From Guyanagaster necrorhizus (taxonomy: Eukaryota > Basidiomycota > Agaricomycetes > Agaricales > Physalacriaceae): a stretch of 64,000 nucleotides of DNA. Location: NCBI RefSeq assembly GCF_019112545.1, contig NW_025064910.1, positions 437,423 to 501,422 of the forward strand, given 5' to 3'. The notes beneath the pieces are model-generated. The model saw only the letters and a program-made list of their open reading frames with translations, did not search any database and was not told the DNA's origin. A program made the position numbers and the translations under genes. Positions 11,401-22,310 of the stretch are shown piece after piece; within the stretch, counting starts at the first letter, position 1; the number at the start of each line of letters is the position of its first letter.

Positions 11401-12507
11401 CCACTCAGATACCATTTTTTTGAATGTCCTTTCTCCCTTTTCAGCATTAGCTTTTGCTGCTAGGTCGTTAACATGGTGTGCTGCCCAGACATTAAAGGCC
11501 TTTTGTAGGTTGACAGCAAGAATGGTTTTGCCATCTTCCATTTCTTCATCTCATCAGTCCTCAGGATCTTTGTCTGGTAGTTCAAATGGAATTTTCTGGC
11601 AATGACATCAAGCAAAGATGATATGGCTGGTCTTCCAATTGATCAGCAGATTGTGTTGGATCAGCCAATCATGACCAAGAAATATCTCCTTGGTTCCTAG
11701 ATCGGTTACCGCTAGATCGATGCATTCTGAATGGTCACTGATAGTGAGCCTAAGCTCTATATATTTAGTAATCGATTCAGCTTGGTTCTTCATTCTATCC
11801 ATGTTGTAGACTGGAATGGGTGCTGCTGTTGCCCGAGTGGGCAGATGATGCTTATTAACAAAAGCTTGGTTGATGCTACTCCCTGTGCAGCTGCTGTCGA
11901 TCAGAGCAGTGATTGCATAGATAGATTGAGATGTTAATGTCTCAATCCATGCACTGGTTATCAAGTCCTTTCCTGAGAATTTGGCTCGGCAGATGAATTT
12001 TCATGGTCCATGTAATTTGTCAAGCCATTCCAGGACATGGCATCGTTCTGCAGCCTTTATTCCTGTGATCATTTCATCAATCACCTCTTCGGCTCAGGTC
12101 TTGTGTACTCAGTTCTTGAGCATGGCTTTCACCGCTGCTTTATTCTTGGCATCCTTGATGGCTTGCCAAGTCCATTCAGTGTCAAATGGCTTAAGCCATC
12201 CTGTAGGGTTCTTTACCTCTGTTTGGCCCAAAGGCAATTGAGTCTATTTTGTATTTTTAGTTTGAGAAATTCTTGGCGAGGACGCACCTTTAGGGCTCTC
12301 TGCCCCTCTTTGGCCCTTTGTTGGTACTTGAGTTGTTGAAGTCAGTTCCTTAGGTGATTCTGAGTGGTGGATAATGGGGTCAGGTATATTTGAATGCATG
12401 CATAATTTAGTCATAGGGTGTGATACTACAGAGAATAAAGTGTTAGTCTGTCCAGCAGTTTGTGACCTGTTCTCCAGTCCTTTGGCCAAGTCAGTGGAAT
12501 TGCTCAC
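8410..12507 (-). pseudogene. Element A pol: protease, RT, RNase H, integrase, chromodomain
   Basis: One frame of 1366 codons with stops but no detected frameshift. Order: protease (ALIDSSCTGSSIN near 11870-11910, catalytic Asp kept; LGHDWLIQHN); reverse transcriptase (KKDGKL, QDYRKLNEMMIKNRYPL, TKLDVQWGYNN and YLDDILIMS with both Asp present near 10800-10840); RNase H (around 10260-10480); integrase with HHCC-type and DDE regions (about 8790-9800); C-terminal chromodomain (YEINEVLNH ... VDYLVSWKSYGLESNQW, about 8500-8700). It begins in the -1 frame relative to gag, overlapping the gag stop by four bases. The polyprotein would copy the element RNA and insert the cDNA in the nucleus; the chromodomain is expected to bind methylated histone. 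Confidence 0.9.
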
Positions 12508-14345
12508 TGCTCGGCCTCTCCTTTTACCTCCTTGGGCATGTCGCCTTCCCCAAGGTCATCGTCCTCCTTCATTAACTCAGCAATTTGTGCTCTAATATCC
12601 TCCCATATGTATTTATTCTTCTTCTCTAGACAGTTCCACACTATGTGGCCTGGTTGGCCACAGTTGAAACACTTACTCTCCTTCTTGAGGTGATCCATAT
12701 CGATCTGCTTGCCTGTTCTGGTACTTGGGCCTTTACCAGTTCGCTTCCCGTCATTTTGAGAAGTTGGGGCCAAGCTGCTGAGCCTGGTGGATGTGGTCGC
12801 ATGGAAGGTGGAGGGCTTCGAGCCCTGTCTCTGGTTCTTGTGCTGGTCCTATAGGTTTATCACCTCCGCCTTCTGTCATTGTTGTTCTTGCCACATCAGG
12901 ACAATCTGGACCTTCCAGTCATCGTAGCCAATCAGCATGCTATGGCCGAGATCTGAGATGGTCTTCAGGTAATGAGGTGGCACTCTCTGCTTCATATATT
13001 TGACCATCCATCCTGAGTCAGCCATATCCTCCCAGATTCCGGCAAGCTTTCTTAGTCACTCCAGTTCATCAAAGTAGTCTGGCACCACCTTGTCACCCAT
13101 CTGGTATTCTTTCATTTTCGACTTATGGACTTTCCAGACTGCAAGGTCTGTGAACTTGTCACGGATCATCTGCTTCAGTATTGCCCAAGTGGGGTAATGA
13201 TGATGTTGTCAGATAGTTGACTAGAAGTTTGGGGCCAGTAGTACCCACTATACTTTGGCCTTGTCTTCGAAGTAGATGGTGGCATAGTTTACCTTGTATA
13301 TGTTGTGAAGGAAGTACAAGGCAAAAACCTAGAAATATTGGTCGCAGTCTATAAGAAAGCAGTCAATATCATCTGAAGCCCCTTTAAAGGGAAGGGGCTC
13401 CCTCCTGAGCATCAGTCTGATGTTTAATATATGCATCTTCAGATCGAGAGGTGACATTGGATTTGAGGGTTCCCCCCCAGAGGAGCCTGTCCAATCCATT
13501 GGAGGTTCTGGAAAGGAATACAAGGATCCATTGTCAGCAATGGGGCTTCTTGGGGTTGGCGGCTCTTCTTTTCGGATGATCTGCCCATCCTTGATGGTCC
13601 ACCCCTGTGCCATCGCCTCAGGGTCATCCTTCTTGATGTCAGTTGGAGCCAATCTGCTTGCTTTAGCTTCATTGGGCAGCAGTTGTCCTCTCAGTAGTCG
13701 GCTTCCTGTGCTGGTCCAGAGATTCGAATGATAGGTCCTCAGCTGCCCATAGGAATGGGTTAGCTGAGATGCCATGCTGTGGATGACTGATATGGTGAGT
13801 GAGTATCTTGATGTCACTGTTCGAATTGAAGATGCCGTGTTTGCTGACTTGGGTGGCATCACACTCAGCGTCCATGGCATCGGGGCTTCTCATTTGCCAA
13901 ATCTTAGTCAATATAGTAGCATCGCCATCATCTGATAATGTAAGAAGCACTGATTGAAATTAAAAATAGCACACTTGGTTGTGGCATACTGTAAAATCTC
14001 TTCCTGCTCGACATGATCAGCAGCAGTATATCTTCACCCTAGGGATGATCATAGCCAGCGATCATCCCTCTATAATTCAGCTACCTGCTCTTGGTATAAC
14101 CAAATAAACTCCTCTTGCACCTCTCGTTCCTATCGTTTCCTTTCTTGTTCTTGGTGTATAGTCATACTGATGATACTTCCCCATTCAAGGATGGGATCTA
14201 CTGCTCAGCCCCCTTGGTCCTCCTCCTCTGTCTCGTTGTCCCCTTCAGCCTTCTTGTCGATGGTCCCCTTGAGAAGAGAACTGCCTTGCTGGCTGAAGGT
14301 CTCCATAGTGAGTAGGTCGGAGCTGAGTACTTGACTCGGCATCAT
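12504..14345 (-). pseudogene. Element A gag
   Basis: A 614-codon frame from ATG-ATG at 14345 to TGA at 12504, with stops but constant phase. It has an acidic N-terminal stretch (DNETEEEDQGG), a capsid-like region (PFKGASDDIDCFLIDCDQYF, then D-K-A-K and WV) and a CCHC zinc knuckle CFNCGQPGHIVWNC near 12640-12690. Gag packages the RNA in cytoplasmic particles. The start overlaps the end of ORF1 by 101 nt, and gag lies in the +1 frame relative to ORF1. Confidence 0.85.
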
Positions 14346-15540
14346 TAGATCCGGGTCGAGGAGAAGGCTCCTGGTTGGGCTGCTCCTCTTCTCCTTCTGC
14401 TGGCAGCGCCACTGCTCTGCAATACTGGCAGAAGTTTCTATAGAACCGGAGGTGAAGGAAGAGGTTGGCAATTGGCCTGTCGAGGACCCTTTTGAGGTCT
14501 CCAGTGGGATCAATATGCTCATTGTTGCCCCTGATTGTTCTCCAGTCTGATGGTATCCTATCTCCCCAGATGGGAATATCGTCAGTTTCAGTGATGGTGT
14601 CTGTCCTGTATAATAACGGACAGTCGTTGTTGAGGAATGTCAGCTGCCAGCAGTAGTAGTTGTTGGTATAGATGGTCTTAGCAGTTGGCTCAGTCCAAGG
14701 GTCGAGCTCACTGTTGAGAGTGGCAGGTTCCTGGAATGGAAAGTCGGTAGTGCCGATTGGGGTATTAGTATGTTGGGAGTTTGTCTGTCATTCGAAGAAC
14801 TGGGCAAGAGATCAGGGGGTTGGCTGTATTGGGTCTGGTACCACTGCATCATGCCTTAATAGGTGTGAGGCTCCTCCTTGTCCTTGTTCCAGTCTACTGG
14901 CTGCTCTTGACACTGCTTGCCAGTATTGGACCTTATCTCTGTTAGTGTCATCAAAGAAGGGGTCAGGGCTACTGACCCTTGTTCCCCTTCTGCTACTTCT
15001 TGTGATACTTCTGAGGCCTGGAGCCATCCAAACGGCATCCAAGGAGTCTCTAGCCTGGCGCCCAATTCTAGACTGGGCGACAGTTGTTCTTGATGCAGTG
15101 GCGCTGCGCTCGGAGGAGGGGATGGGGGTGTTAGGTCGGGTTCATTGAAACCCTGTAGCCCAAGGGTTTCCAGCATCTCAGATGACTGCTGATGGGGGTC
15201 TTGGGAGGTATTTGTGTTGCTGCTGCTGCTGCTCCTCTTCTCTAGAACGCCTTTCAGTCAAGCATCCAGGCTCGTCTTCTGTTTCTTTGGGGTGTTAGAT
15301 AGAGTTTTGGATAGAGGCAGGGATGTCGTAAAGAGGGAGGTCTGGTGTGACATTTTGGAGGATTCTGCAGATACGCTGGAATTCTTGGTAGTGTCGAATG
15401 GCCCAGGCAGTAATGGATTGGCATCTACAGCACAGCTGTATGATCACTAATAAACTGATCAAGGTTCCAATGATAGAAGCCAAGAGTTTGAAGAACTCAT
15501 GAGTAAAGTTCAGGTCTGACAGATTTAAGGCAGAGGGCAT
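14245..15540 (-). pseudogene. Element A ORF1: membrane-segment protein upstream of gag
   Basis: A frame of 432 codons starts at ATG 15540, which lies 56 nt inside the LTR boundary. The N-terminus reads LNFTHEFFKLLASIIGTLIS then LLVIIQLC, a single membrane-spanning segment at residues about 11-37, followed by AWAIRHYQEFQ and NVTPDLPLYDIP. Next come poly-Gln (CAG/CTG run near 15219), IGRQARDSLDAVWMAPG, TRVSSPDPFFDDTNR, and TDTITETDDIP, ending GDHRQEG at TGA 14245. The same motifs in the same order occur in C, D, G and Y, so selection acted on this frame. No known family is recognised. Possible roles are membrane targeting of the particle or an N-terminal Gag partner. Several TGA/TAG stops make this copy dead. 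Confidence 0.8.
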
Positions 15541-15582
15541 TCAGTTTCTCAGCATGGTTGGACCTGAGAAAGAGAAGCAAGA

Positions 15583-15595
15583 AGCTTCGAGCTAA
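15583..15595 (-). promoter_or_regulatory. Element A primer-binding site (self-priming type)
   Basis: The minus strand reads TTAGCTCGAAGCT one base inside the 5' LTR. It is perfectly complementary (13 nt) to AGCTTCGAGCTAA inside the same LTR (15761-15773), which lies about 25 nt below a TATATA box. Confidence 0.72.
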
Positions 15596-15596
15596 T

Positions 15597-16123
15597 TGTT
15601 AAGCCCAAACTCCATGTGACTATTAACACATGATAAACAGTTCGGTACCTCACACTTTGGGTATGTCTGACTGAGTTCACTGATGTGTTAACAGAGATGT
15701 GTGGTCAAGGTGTTGCAAGTTGCTTGAGATAGGATGGTAGAGAATAAACTTTAGCTCGAAGCTGGGATATTACAGTGAGAGCTATACTACTTATATACTG
15801 TTCTGTTATCATGCTATAAATAAATATTCACAAAAGATATTATCTGTTGTAGAGCTGTTACCCCTGCTGTTGCCAGGCTCTCCACAAAAGCTGTTGTCTT
15901 GCTGTTATGCTGTGGTTGTTGCACTGCAAGTTGAAGACAAAAGGAGTATTGTCTCTCTCTTTACAGCACACAGCAATGCGATAGAAGAGTGACTGACTGG
16001 GTTGCTGAGCTAAGCATTCCCATGGTCCTAAGTGCTGGCCTAAGCACCCTGACTAAGTAAGATAGGGGTCATTTCTGAGGAAAAAAGAAAGAAAAGGAAA
16101 AGAAAATAGAGAAAATTGTAACA
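15597..16123 (-). repeat. Element A 5' LTR
   Basis: Runs TGTTAAGCCC to TTGTAACA and pairs with 7725-8251. The GTTTT duplication follows at 16124-16128. Confidence 0.92.
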
Positions 16124-16128
16124 GTTTT

Positions 16129-17060
16129 CTTCACAGATCAAAAGAAATCATCTTGATCACAATAGAAAAGAACATCACACCAACTAATCAATGCAAAGCA
16201 TCTATTTCTGTCCCTATTGATTGAGCTATAGCATCTTAGACTTCTTGCTATCATTGCTGATTCATCTTGCTGTCACTCTTTAGTGCAACCTATATCTTTC
16301 AATCTTATAGTGATTTCACATGAAAATCAATATGTATTCTCTCACCTGAATATTATTGCAACCTTGAATACAGAGGATAAGGTGAAGTCATATCTAATAT
16401 CATGACTTCACTTGCAAGTATCACTATATGCCCATCTGACTGTAACTAAGCATATTCTGGCCAATCTGTATTATCAGAAGTGGCAAACAGTACTTGCATT
16501 GGGTTTTCTTCATTCAGCTGGTGAGATAAATGGGTGAGCAGCCAAATGGCATGAAGAAGTACAAAAGCTGATGAATAGATATCTCAATGAATTTTCTCTG
16601 CAAGCAGATAATAATGTATATGTGGCATTTTGGTGAGGAAAGGCATATGAGTCACTCATATTAAAGAAACAGCAGGAAATATGCTGGAAGCTTAGTGAGA
16701 TGAATTTTTATTTCAAGTTTAGAGCATTGCATCATCAGGTGACCCCTTCTTTATGTGTTCAGGATGTTAGCTAGTGTTTTCCTGATGGTCATCATTTGTC
16801 TAGCCAGATTGATGTTGGATGTACCAATTATAGTATTGTATATTACCTGTGGTTAAAGTGTGCATCATATATTTTTGCTATGAAGAAAGTGATGCAGATA
16901 TGAAACAATATACATTCAGCTCAGCTTGATAAAGTTCAGTCTATAGGCTGGACTGAAGATGAGTTTTTGGAGCTGGAGAAAGCAATTACTGCATACTATG
17001 CAGATTATTTTTACTTGTATTTTAGCCATACATCTATATTGCCATGTTAATTGTCATACT
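16129..17060 (+). pseudogene. Decayed basidiomycete hypothetical-protein gene, 3' part
   Basis: Near 16660 the plus strand reads QQEICWKLSEMNFYFKFRAL, then CFPDGHHLSSQIDVG. I recall a matching E-I-L-W-E-L-x-E-L-N-F-R-F-E pattern from a repeated agaricomycete hypothetical protein, in which a CFPG... segment follows. It is the continuation of 7270-7724 and is separated from it by element A. Many stops. The sequence from about 17061 to 17331 is AT-rich with nothing recognisable. Confidence 0.45.
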
Positions 17061-17331
17061 GCATATCAGAGGACTATGTTTCAGAAGCTTATACTCATAT
17101 GTCAACTAGTTGCTTGGGTGTTTATATAGATATTAAAGAGCTGATTTGAATTTATAAATTGTATATACAATATATATTATATATAAATACCATCTTGCTA
17201 TTACATATAGTTGAGAAAGAGTACTATTTAAGTATGAAATCTATAAGTATAATGGCAGATACTTGTAGATGCTATAAACTTTATTATATAAGAATATAGT
17301 ACAAATAATTAATTCTTTTTAATAAAGCAAA

Positions 17332-17645
17332 TATTAAGCCCAAATTACATGTGACTCAAAACATGTGATAGGCAGATGCTGTATTAAGTTTATACAGTCA
17401 CATCTGAGTCCACTATTGTGTTGAGTGGATGAAGTGCTTCAAGGCCAAAGACAAGTCTGCTCAAGTGTGAATGGTATAGAATAAACTTTAGCTTAAAGCT
17501 GAGTATATACAGTAAGAGCTATACTACTTATATACTGTTTAAGTCATGATATAAATATATATATTTATTATGTGTTTCTAGGCTATAGTGTCCTTTATCC
17601 TTGGATGTCATTACTTGTTACAAAAGAGTATTGTCTGATGTTAAG
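17332..17645 (-). repeat. E1 3' LTR, truncated
   Basis: Begins TATTAAGCCC (from TGTTAAGCCC) and contains ACTTTAGCTTAAAGCTGAG and a TATATACTG box as in the D LTR. Similarity fades near 17645. The LTR end, polypurine tract and chromodomain are deleted. Confidence 0.72.
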
Positions 17646-17699
17646 AAGTTTAGTTAAGGCTTAAGGTATTGAGCCAAACTTTGTTGTTAATCTGATATT

Positions 17700-20600
17700 A
17701 GTGTGTGGAGTGATAGTATTTGTCATACTATGCTTTTATAGAAGTTGCTGCTTTCTGAAGTGTAGTGTGGATCTTGTTATAGATTTTAGTTATAAGAGAG
17801 GCAAAGTTGGAGGAGGCAGATGTGGAGGCATAGTGTCATTCAGTGTGAGTAATATGTGGATAGCATCTATAGTTGATAAAGAAGGGAGTTTTTTTGTTGC
17901 AGAGTGTATATGGTTATTATGCTGGAAGACAGCAAGAGTAAGTCACTTGGTTTAATTATCTTGTCAGTAGTTAATGAATATGCAGAGATATTTTTCTATC
18001 TTCTGATTGACTTGCTCTGTCTGACCATCCATTTATAGATAATATGCTATTGATATATTGCTCTGAATGTTTAGTGGTTGATAGAGATCATCCAAAAACT
18101 TGGACACAAACTGAGGACCATAATCAGAAATAACCATCTGTGGCATGCTGTATTTGGCATATACTTTATTGCAGAGAATTTTAGCCCATCCTTCTGATGT
18201 CAGTTCTGTGGAGCATATAATTAAGATGATGACCTTCAAAAATCAATTGATAATAATGATGATTGCATTATAACTATTGCAATCTAGTAGGCCAATAATC
18301 ATATCAATGAAAATATATATCTATAGAGCTATCAGTATCTTGTTGGGGTTAAATGGAATAGCCCAGAGCTGCATGATTGATTTGGTGTGCTAATAAGTTT
18401 TGCAGCCTTTGATATACTTCTTGATGTCTTATTTTATTTTTGGCCATTAGCACTCTTATAGTATAAGCTTCTTCATTTATTAATTCTTGGGTGTTCAGCA
18501 GTAATGTGATCATAGTGTGTTGCAATAATATCTCTTCAAAGTGCTAAATCTCATAGAATATAGATCCTTTCATCATAATAAGGCTATTGATCTTTGTCAT
18601 ATCTCATTCATGGTTCAACAAGAGTGCAACATATTGGTTCTATAGATTGACTTATCTGATTGCACTCTTGATTCACTCATGGATTTCCTCCTCCATCAGC
18701 ATTATCATGGCTTGAAAGTGTTTGAGCTTTAATAATGTTACTCCCTTGTTGTCTTTCTCTCCTTGATCATGATCAGCTCTTTAGCTCAGTAGGTCAGACT
18801 TCTTGTTTGTAGTGCCTGCTTTATAATGCAGAGTATACTGGTATTCTGAGAGTTTGGTGACTCATCACACTTGCTATTGATTAAGCTTTTGAGATATATA
18901 GAAATATCAAAGGTTTTGATGATCTGTTCAAATCTCAAAGACTGCTATTGTTCTAATAAGATAATATTACTATTCAGCCAAGGTGAGCATAATTGCTAGA
19001 AGCTCCTTGTCATAGATCTCATAATTGCATTCTGTAATTGTGAGCACCTTAGAAAGGAAAGCAACTGGTTGCCACTTTTCATTCTGCTCCAATAGCTCTC
19101 TCACTTGAGTCTGCCTCAACTTAAAACTTCCTATTCTCTAGTAGTATAGTGAGTATCACATCCTTCACAAGTTGCTTCTTCAAATTGTCAAATGCTGTTT
19201 ATTAGGATAGTCTCCACATCCAGAGGGCATTGCTTGTTAACTGAGTCATAGACCACACTATCTTGCTGTAGTCTTGAATGAATCAAAAATAGAAGTTAGT
19301 GAATCTAAGGAATGATTAGAGTTTCTTTTTCTTCATCAGTACCAGCCATTCTGTTACTCCTGCCACCTTCACTGGATTCATGCAAATGCTCCCTTCACTA
19401 ATGATTACCCTGAGATATTCTATCTCCAGTACTTTAAATTCATATTTTTCTGCTTTGAGGAATAACTTGTGCTTTCTTATAAGTGCAAGTATCTGGTAGA
19501 CTAACTTTCAGTGTTCTTCTTGGTCTTTAGACATGATAAGAATGTTGTTGAGGTAAATAGTGACTTTTCTAATTATGATGAGATCCTTGAAGATATTATT
19601 CATCATCCACTGAAAGGTTGCCAGAGAGTTAGTGAGTCTGAAGAACATTACCATTAGCTCAAAGAGTCTCCAGTTCATCTGAAACACTGCTTTTTATTTA
19701 TCTCCTTTTTTGATTTGTATATTGTTATATTCCTAATAGATGTTGAGCTGAAAATAATACCAGACTCTCCACAGCTTGTTCATAAGTTTAGAGATGAGAA
19801 GAAGGAGATAAAAATTCTTAATGATCATTTTATTGAGTTTATGATAATCTTAAACTGGTCAAAGTTTTTTGTCTTTTTTTTTATAAAAAAGAAGAAAGCT
19901 ATTGGAGACTTTGATGGTCAAATGTGCCTACTGGATAGGTTTTCTTTCAAGAACTTATTGAGCTTCTGTTGTTCAGGATGACTAAGAGGGTAGACTTTAC
20001 AGTCTAAATTGGTGTTTGCATTCAGAATCAATTTGATCATATAATTCTATAGCTTCAATTCTAGAAGCTCATTAAAGTTTTTCTTGTTAAATAGATCCCA
20101 GTAATCATGTGCCCACTCAGACACCATCTTCTCAAATTTGCATAATATAATACTTAGATTTGTATGACCAGTTCTATGTTTATAGCCAAGATAGTTTCTC
20201 CTTCTTTCATCTCTTCATTCCACTGATCCTCTGGGTTCTTGTCAGATAGTTCAAATGAGATTTTTCAGCAGTAGCAACAGGCAAAGATTATCCTTCCAGT
20301 CTTTCAATTGATTAGTGGATTGTAATAGATCAGCTAGTCATGTCTGAGAAAAACTTCCTTCATGCTGAGGTCTATAACTGCTAAGTTGATATACTCCAAG
20401 TGATTTCTGATAGATAATCATAGCTCAATATATTTGGTGATTGATTTTACTTGGTTCTTTGTTTTATTGGTGTTATACACTGGAATCAGTGCTACCATAG
20501 CTCAGATTAGCAGGTTGTGCTTGGTGATGAAAGCATGATTAATTGAGCTTCCAATGCAGCTGCTGTCAATTAGGGCTGTGACAGCAAGTGTAGTGTGGGT

Positions 20601-21074
20601 GATGAGCATCTTGATTTAGGTCTTGGTGGTTAAGTCATATCCTGCAGTCTTCTGCTGCTGAATATACTTCTTCAGTCCTCAGAGTTCATCAAGTCATTCT
20701 AAGGTCTAACATCTTTCAGCTGCTTTTATCTCTTCTACCATCTTAGTGATCACTTCTTCTGCCCTAGTTTGATGTACCCAATTCTTGAGTACTGCTTTGA
20801 CTTTTTTTTTGGTTCTTGTATTCTTGATGGCACACTAAGTCTATTCAGTGTCAAATAGTTTTAGTTAGTCAGTGGAGGTCTCTCCCTCTGTTCAGCCTGT
20901 GGGTGCTTGAGTTTTAGGTGTCAGTGATTCTTTGGATGGTCTTGTAGTAGTGGTGAAACAGAGTATATTTGAATGTATATATTTAGATTTTACTATGAAG
21001 GGTACATAAGTCTGTCTAGCAGCTACTTGAGACACATCATGAAGTTCTTTGGCCAATTCAGTGAAATCACTCAC
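17700..21074 (-). pseudogene. E1 pol, degenerate
   Basis: Integrase is readable at 18033-18239 (STELTSEGWAKILCNKVYAK, SDYGPQFVSKFLDDLY). RNase H lies near 18900-19100. The RT active site near 19540 reads YLNNILIMS instead of YLDDILIMS, so both catalytic Asp are Asn. The protease motif ALIDSSCIGSSIN is near 20560. The frame is -1 relative to the E1 gag, as in the other elements. The chromodomain is missing because of the left-end deletion. Confidence 0.8.
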
Positions 21075-22300
21075 TGATTAGCTTTATCTTTTACTTCTTC
21101 AATCTTTGTGTTCTTTTTATTCTTCTTGAGTCCATCTACTTCCTTCTATAACTCTATAATCTGTGCCCAAATGTCTTCTCTCATGTATTTCTTCTTCAGG
21201 CATTTCTTTGATAAGTGTTCTTTCTCTCTACAATTAAAGCATTTATCTTCCTTCTTTAGCCAATCAATGTTCATTGGCTTTTCTGATCCAGTGTATGTGA
21301 CACCAGTGTCCACCTTCTGTGCAGTGTAGGAGTTGTCAGTATTAGAAGAGCTGAGTTTCAGAGTGAGAGTGGGCAAAGCAGTCTTATAGAGAGTATTAGG
21401 CTTTCTGCTATTTTGATAGATGTTAGCTATCTTTTACTACTGTTGTTTCTTGTTCATCTCTATGATTTGGTTCTTTCACTTGTCATATCCTTTTAGAATA
21501 TTGACTCTGATATTTAAGATCATCTTTGTGTATAATGGTGATACTCCAATCTTCAACATCTCCATCATTCATCTATCATCATTGATATTATCTAGAATTC
21601 TGGCTAACTTGCCAAAACATTCTAATTTGTCAAAGTACTCACTGACAGGCTTGTCATTTATGTAGAGTTTCTGCATCTTGTTTTTGTGTACTTCTTGTAT
21701 AGCAGAGTCAATGAACTTGTCCTAGACTATCTGCTTGAAGACTATCCAGATTGGCAGATGATAATGTCTCTGAATTGTGGAGTAGAAGTCTGTGGATTTT
21801 AGAGTCCACTATATCTTTGTTTTGTCTTTGAAGTATGATGCAGCAAAGGTGATCTTATAGATATCTACAGTGAGATAGATGGAATATACCTTAAAGTATT
21901 ATTTGCAGTCAATTAAAAATGAGTCAATATCATTAGAGGCTCTCTTAAAAGATCACAGCTTCTGTACTAAGTCTGGCTTGCATTAGATGAGAGGTGCATT
22001 GACTGTCAAAGGCTCTATTAGGTTTGAATAGTCTCTAAAAGAAAGGTGTCCCTATTTCTTGGATGGTCTAGAAAAAGAGTGGAGTGATCTACTGTCAGTG
22101 ACTGAGCTTTTTATGAGTACTGCTTTCTTCCTGATTATTTGTCTATTCTTGATAGTGAAGCTTAATTTGATGGCTTCAGAGTCATCTCCTATAGCTTGTC
22201 TGCTGATTCTAGCCTCATCTGGGAGTGGTTGCATGCTGAGAAGTCTATAATACTATAGTTAGAAGAAGTATCAGACTGAGCTCAGGATCTTAGTCTGTCA
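21071..22300 (-). pseudogene. E1 gag, 3' portion
   Basis: Contains the zinc knuckle CFNCREKEHLSKKC near 21200-21245 and ends VKDKANQ-TGA at 21071. The N-terminal part is lost at the junction with E2 near 22310. Upstream sequence reads SFTIKNRQIIRKKAV, matching element A gag. Confidence 0.75.
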
Positions 22301-22310
22301 AAGCTGTTGT

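Larger units (their letters stand above)
7725..16123 (-). mobile_element. Element A: complete chromodomain Ty3/gypsy LTR retrotransposon
   Basis: Two 527-bp LTRs (7725-8251 and 15597-16123) start TG and end CA, and are flanked by a 5-bp target duplication GTTTT (7720-7724 and 16124-16128). The interior on the minus strand holds ORF1, gag and pol, with a PBS next to the right LTR and a G-rich polypurine tract next to the left LTR. I count about thirty differences between the LTRs (about 6 percent), mostly transitions. It is inserted in the decayed gene split between 7270-7724 and 16129-17060. All genes carry stops, so it is inactive. Confidence 0.93.
17332..22310 (-). mobile_element. Element E1: truncated chromodomain Ty3/gypsy element
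   Basis: Starts with a 3' LTR fragment (17332), followed by integrase, RNase H, RT, protease and gag up to about 22300, where it ends abruptly against E2. ORF1 and the 5' LTR are missing. Almost no CpG remains and stops are frequent, so it is an old copy. No target duplication can be recovered; GCAAA (17327-17331) would be the left one. Confidence 0.8.

Noticed and set aside
15214..15240. CTG/CAG repeats (also near 34120 and 47960) as independent microsatellites.
   Set aside because: They encode Gln runs at the same place in ORF1 of A, C and Y, so they are part of the gene.
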